This document shows positions 4,839 through 5,376 of a DNA stretch of 5,376 nucleotides, in pieces; positions within the stretch are counted from its first letter, which is position 1; every line of letters begins with the position of its first letter. The position numbers and the translations under genes are program-made. The notes under the pieces are model-generated. The model made no database searches and had not been told where the DNA came from. It worked only from the letters and a program-made list of their open reading frames with translations. The stretch comes from Dehalococcoidales bacterium (GTDB lineage Bacteria > Chloroflexota > Dehalococcoidia > Dehalococcoidales > Fen-1064): assembly GCA_028713395.1 (NCBI GenBank), contig JAQTOJ010000145.1:1-5376 (forward strand). The letters run 5' to 3'.

Positions 4839-5376
4839 CGGTTGCCGTGGCGATTATCCGGTCAACACCTACACTGATCCTGCTAATGCCATCGGTACCA
4901 ATGTCGGGCGGGAATTTATCCTTGCCTTGGATGCCAATCCTACCACCGGTTACGGCTGGGATGAGAATTTTGACAACGGTAAACTCAAATTACTTTCAAA
5001 AGAATATCGCGCCGCTGATACCGGCGCCGGACTGGTCGGGGGTGGCGGCACGCAATTCTACCGCTTCCAGGCATTGCATCTCGGTCAAACCGCTATTACC
5101 CTGGCATATCGAAGAGTCAGCGATCCCAACCCGGCTGAGGTAAAAGAGTTTCAAGTAAATATTGCATCTCGAGTAAACGAAGGAGGAGATAAAATGGCCA
5201 CGAAACAGTATAGTTATGATGGATTCAAGAAAATAGAGGTCAGTGCCGCGTTTGAAGTGGAAATTGTCAGAGGCGATGTTTACGCGGTCAGCATTACCGC
5301 CGATGATTTCCCGCATATCAGAGTGGAAAAGGCCGGAGATACGTTACAGCTCGGCCGCCAGGGCATCGAATGGTTT
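4783..5376 (+). CDS. Chagasin-like (I42) lipoprotein, read in frame into a DUF2807-type domain; right end cut
   Basis: The frame is open from ATG 4783 to the window end (198 residues, incomplete). It has a strong AAAGGAGG site at 4766-4773. Residues 1-21 are a lipoprotein signal peptide (KK, hydrophobic core, lipobox LSGC with C21), so the product should be exported and lipid-anchored. Residues 35-128 match the chagasin/I42 cysteine-protease inhibitor fold: NPTTGYGW (52-59, loop L4), GGGG.QFYRF (86-95, loop L2) and YRRVSDPNP (109-117, loop L6) are all present. In this family these three loops fill the protease active-site cleft. After a short linker (129-137) the frame continues without a stop into a DUF2807-like (putative auto-transporter adhesin head GIN) domain from residue 138. 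The start overlaps the flavodoxin gene by 56 bases. Either this is a true fusion or two genes joined by a missing stop. Confidence 0.8.
   Translation, partial: MKKVLTLTLLTVFSIMLLSGCRGDYPVNTYTDPANAIGTNVGREFILALDANPTTGYGWDENFDNGKLKLLSKEYRAADTGAGLVGGGGTQFYRFQALHLGQTAITLAYRRVSDPNPAEVKEFQVNIASRVNEGGDKMATKQYSYDGFKKIEVSAAFEVEIVRGDVYAVSITADDFPHIRVEKAGDTLQLGRQGIEWF
5180..5188 (+). promoter_or_regulatory. Near-consensus internal ribosome binding site before ATG 5194
   Basis: AAGGAGGAG (core GGAGG at 5182-5186) stands 7 bases before ATG 5194, inside the chagasin-like open frame. It is among the best Shine-Dalgarno matches in the window, and its place exactly at the start of the DUF2807-like homology indicates that translation can begin there. 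Confidence 0.75.
5194..5376 (+). CDS. DUF2807 (GIN-domain) protein, possible separate start; right end cut
   Basis: From ATG 5194 the frame gives 61 residues up to the window edge. The sequence (FKKIEVSAAFEVEIVRGDVYAVSITADD..., then GDTLQLG) follows the DUF2807 beginning pattern: a short strand, a conserved F.VEI.RGD-like turn, then V.I.AD and a later DTL.LG strand. Members build beta-solenoid-like surfaces, often exported; their function is poorly known. Read from this ATG the protein has no signal peptide (MATKQYSYDG), so it would stay in the cytosol. Read as part of the upstream frame it would be exported as the C-terminal domain of the lipoprotein. The ribosome binding site at 5180-5188 supports independent initiation. 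This entry is the alternative model to the joined frame starting at 4783; both products could be made. Confidence 0.65.
   Translation, partial: MATKQYSYDGFKKIEVSAAFEVEIVRGDVYAVSITADDFPHIRVEKAGDTLQLGRQGIEWF

Noticed and set aside
4847..5143. 98-codon plus-strand frame within the chagasin-like gene
   Set aside because: It is a shifted reading of the chagasin-like gene, lacks start signals, and the other frame carries all three inhibitor-loop motifs.
4996..5316. 106-codon minus-strand frame
   Set aside because: It is antisense to the chagasin/DUF2807 frame, with no ribosome binding site or domain.

Overview
The window is a stretch of roughly 50% GC bacterial DNA holding nine protein-coding genes or gene pieces around one divergent intergenic region. 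The NarL/LuxR-type response regulator, the flavodoxin-domain protein and the moderate GC recall Dehalococcoidia (Chloroflexota, e.g. Dehalogenimonas-like genomes). This is an impression from family resemblance, not a measured assignment. No rRNA, tRNA, CRISPR array, transposase or complete insertion sequence was seen.

Left part (1-2999, all minus strand). Read in the direction of transcription, it starts with a DUF998-like six-helix membrane protein (2999-2295). A 147-base gap follows with a hairpin, a weak promoter and a leader hairpin. Then comes a tightly packed cluster: an 87-residue soluble small protein with a very good ribosome binding site, a radical SAM enzyme with extra C-terminal cysteines (SPASM/twitch-like), a 134-residue four-helix membrane protein, and an unidentified protein that runs off the left edge. 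The small protein and the radical SAM gene are 4 bases apart, and the next two junctions are ATGA start/stop overlaps, so the four genes are probably co-translated. A small protein directly ahead of a radical SAM enzyme and a membrane protein has the layout of a peptide-maturation cluster. That is the best candidate here for an undescribed system, but the substrate role is an inference.

Middle (3000-3576). The divergent intergenic region has no convincing gene. From about 3190 to 3470 it is a patchwork of short hairpins, a tandem heptamer and a direct repeat. It ends in a good extended -10 promoter for the response regulator.

Right part (3577-5376, all plus strand). An orphan NarL-family response regulator ends in a strong intrinsic terminator. 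It is followed by a flavodoxin-domain protein whose last 18 codons overlap, in another frame, the signal peptide of a chagasin-like (I42 inhibitor) lipoprotein. That lipoprotein frame has no stop codon before a DUF2807-type domain begins. The DUF2807 part has its own near-perfect ribosome binding site and ATG, so the two are either a fusion with an internal start or two genes joined by loss of a stop. This frame is open to the right edge.
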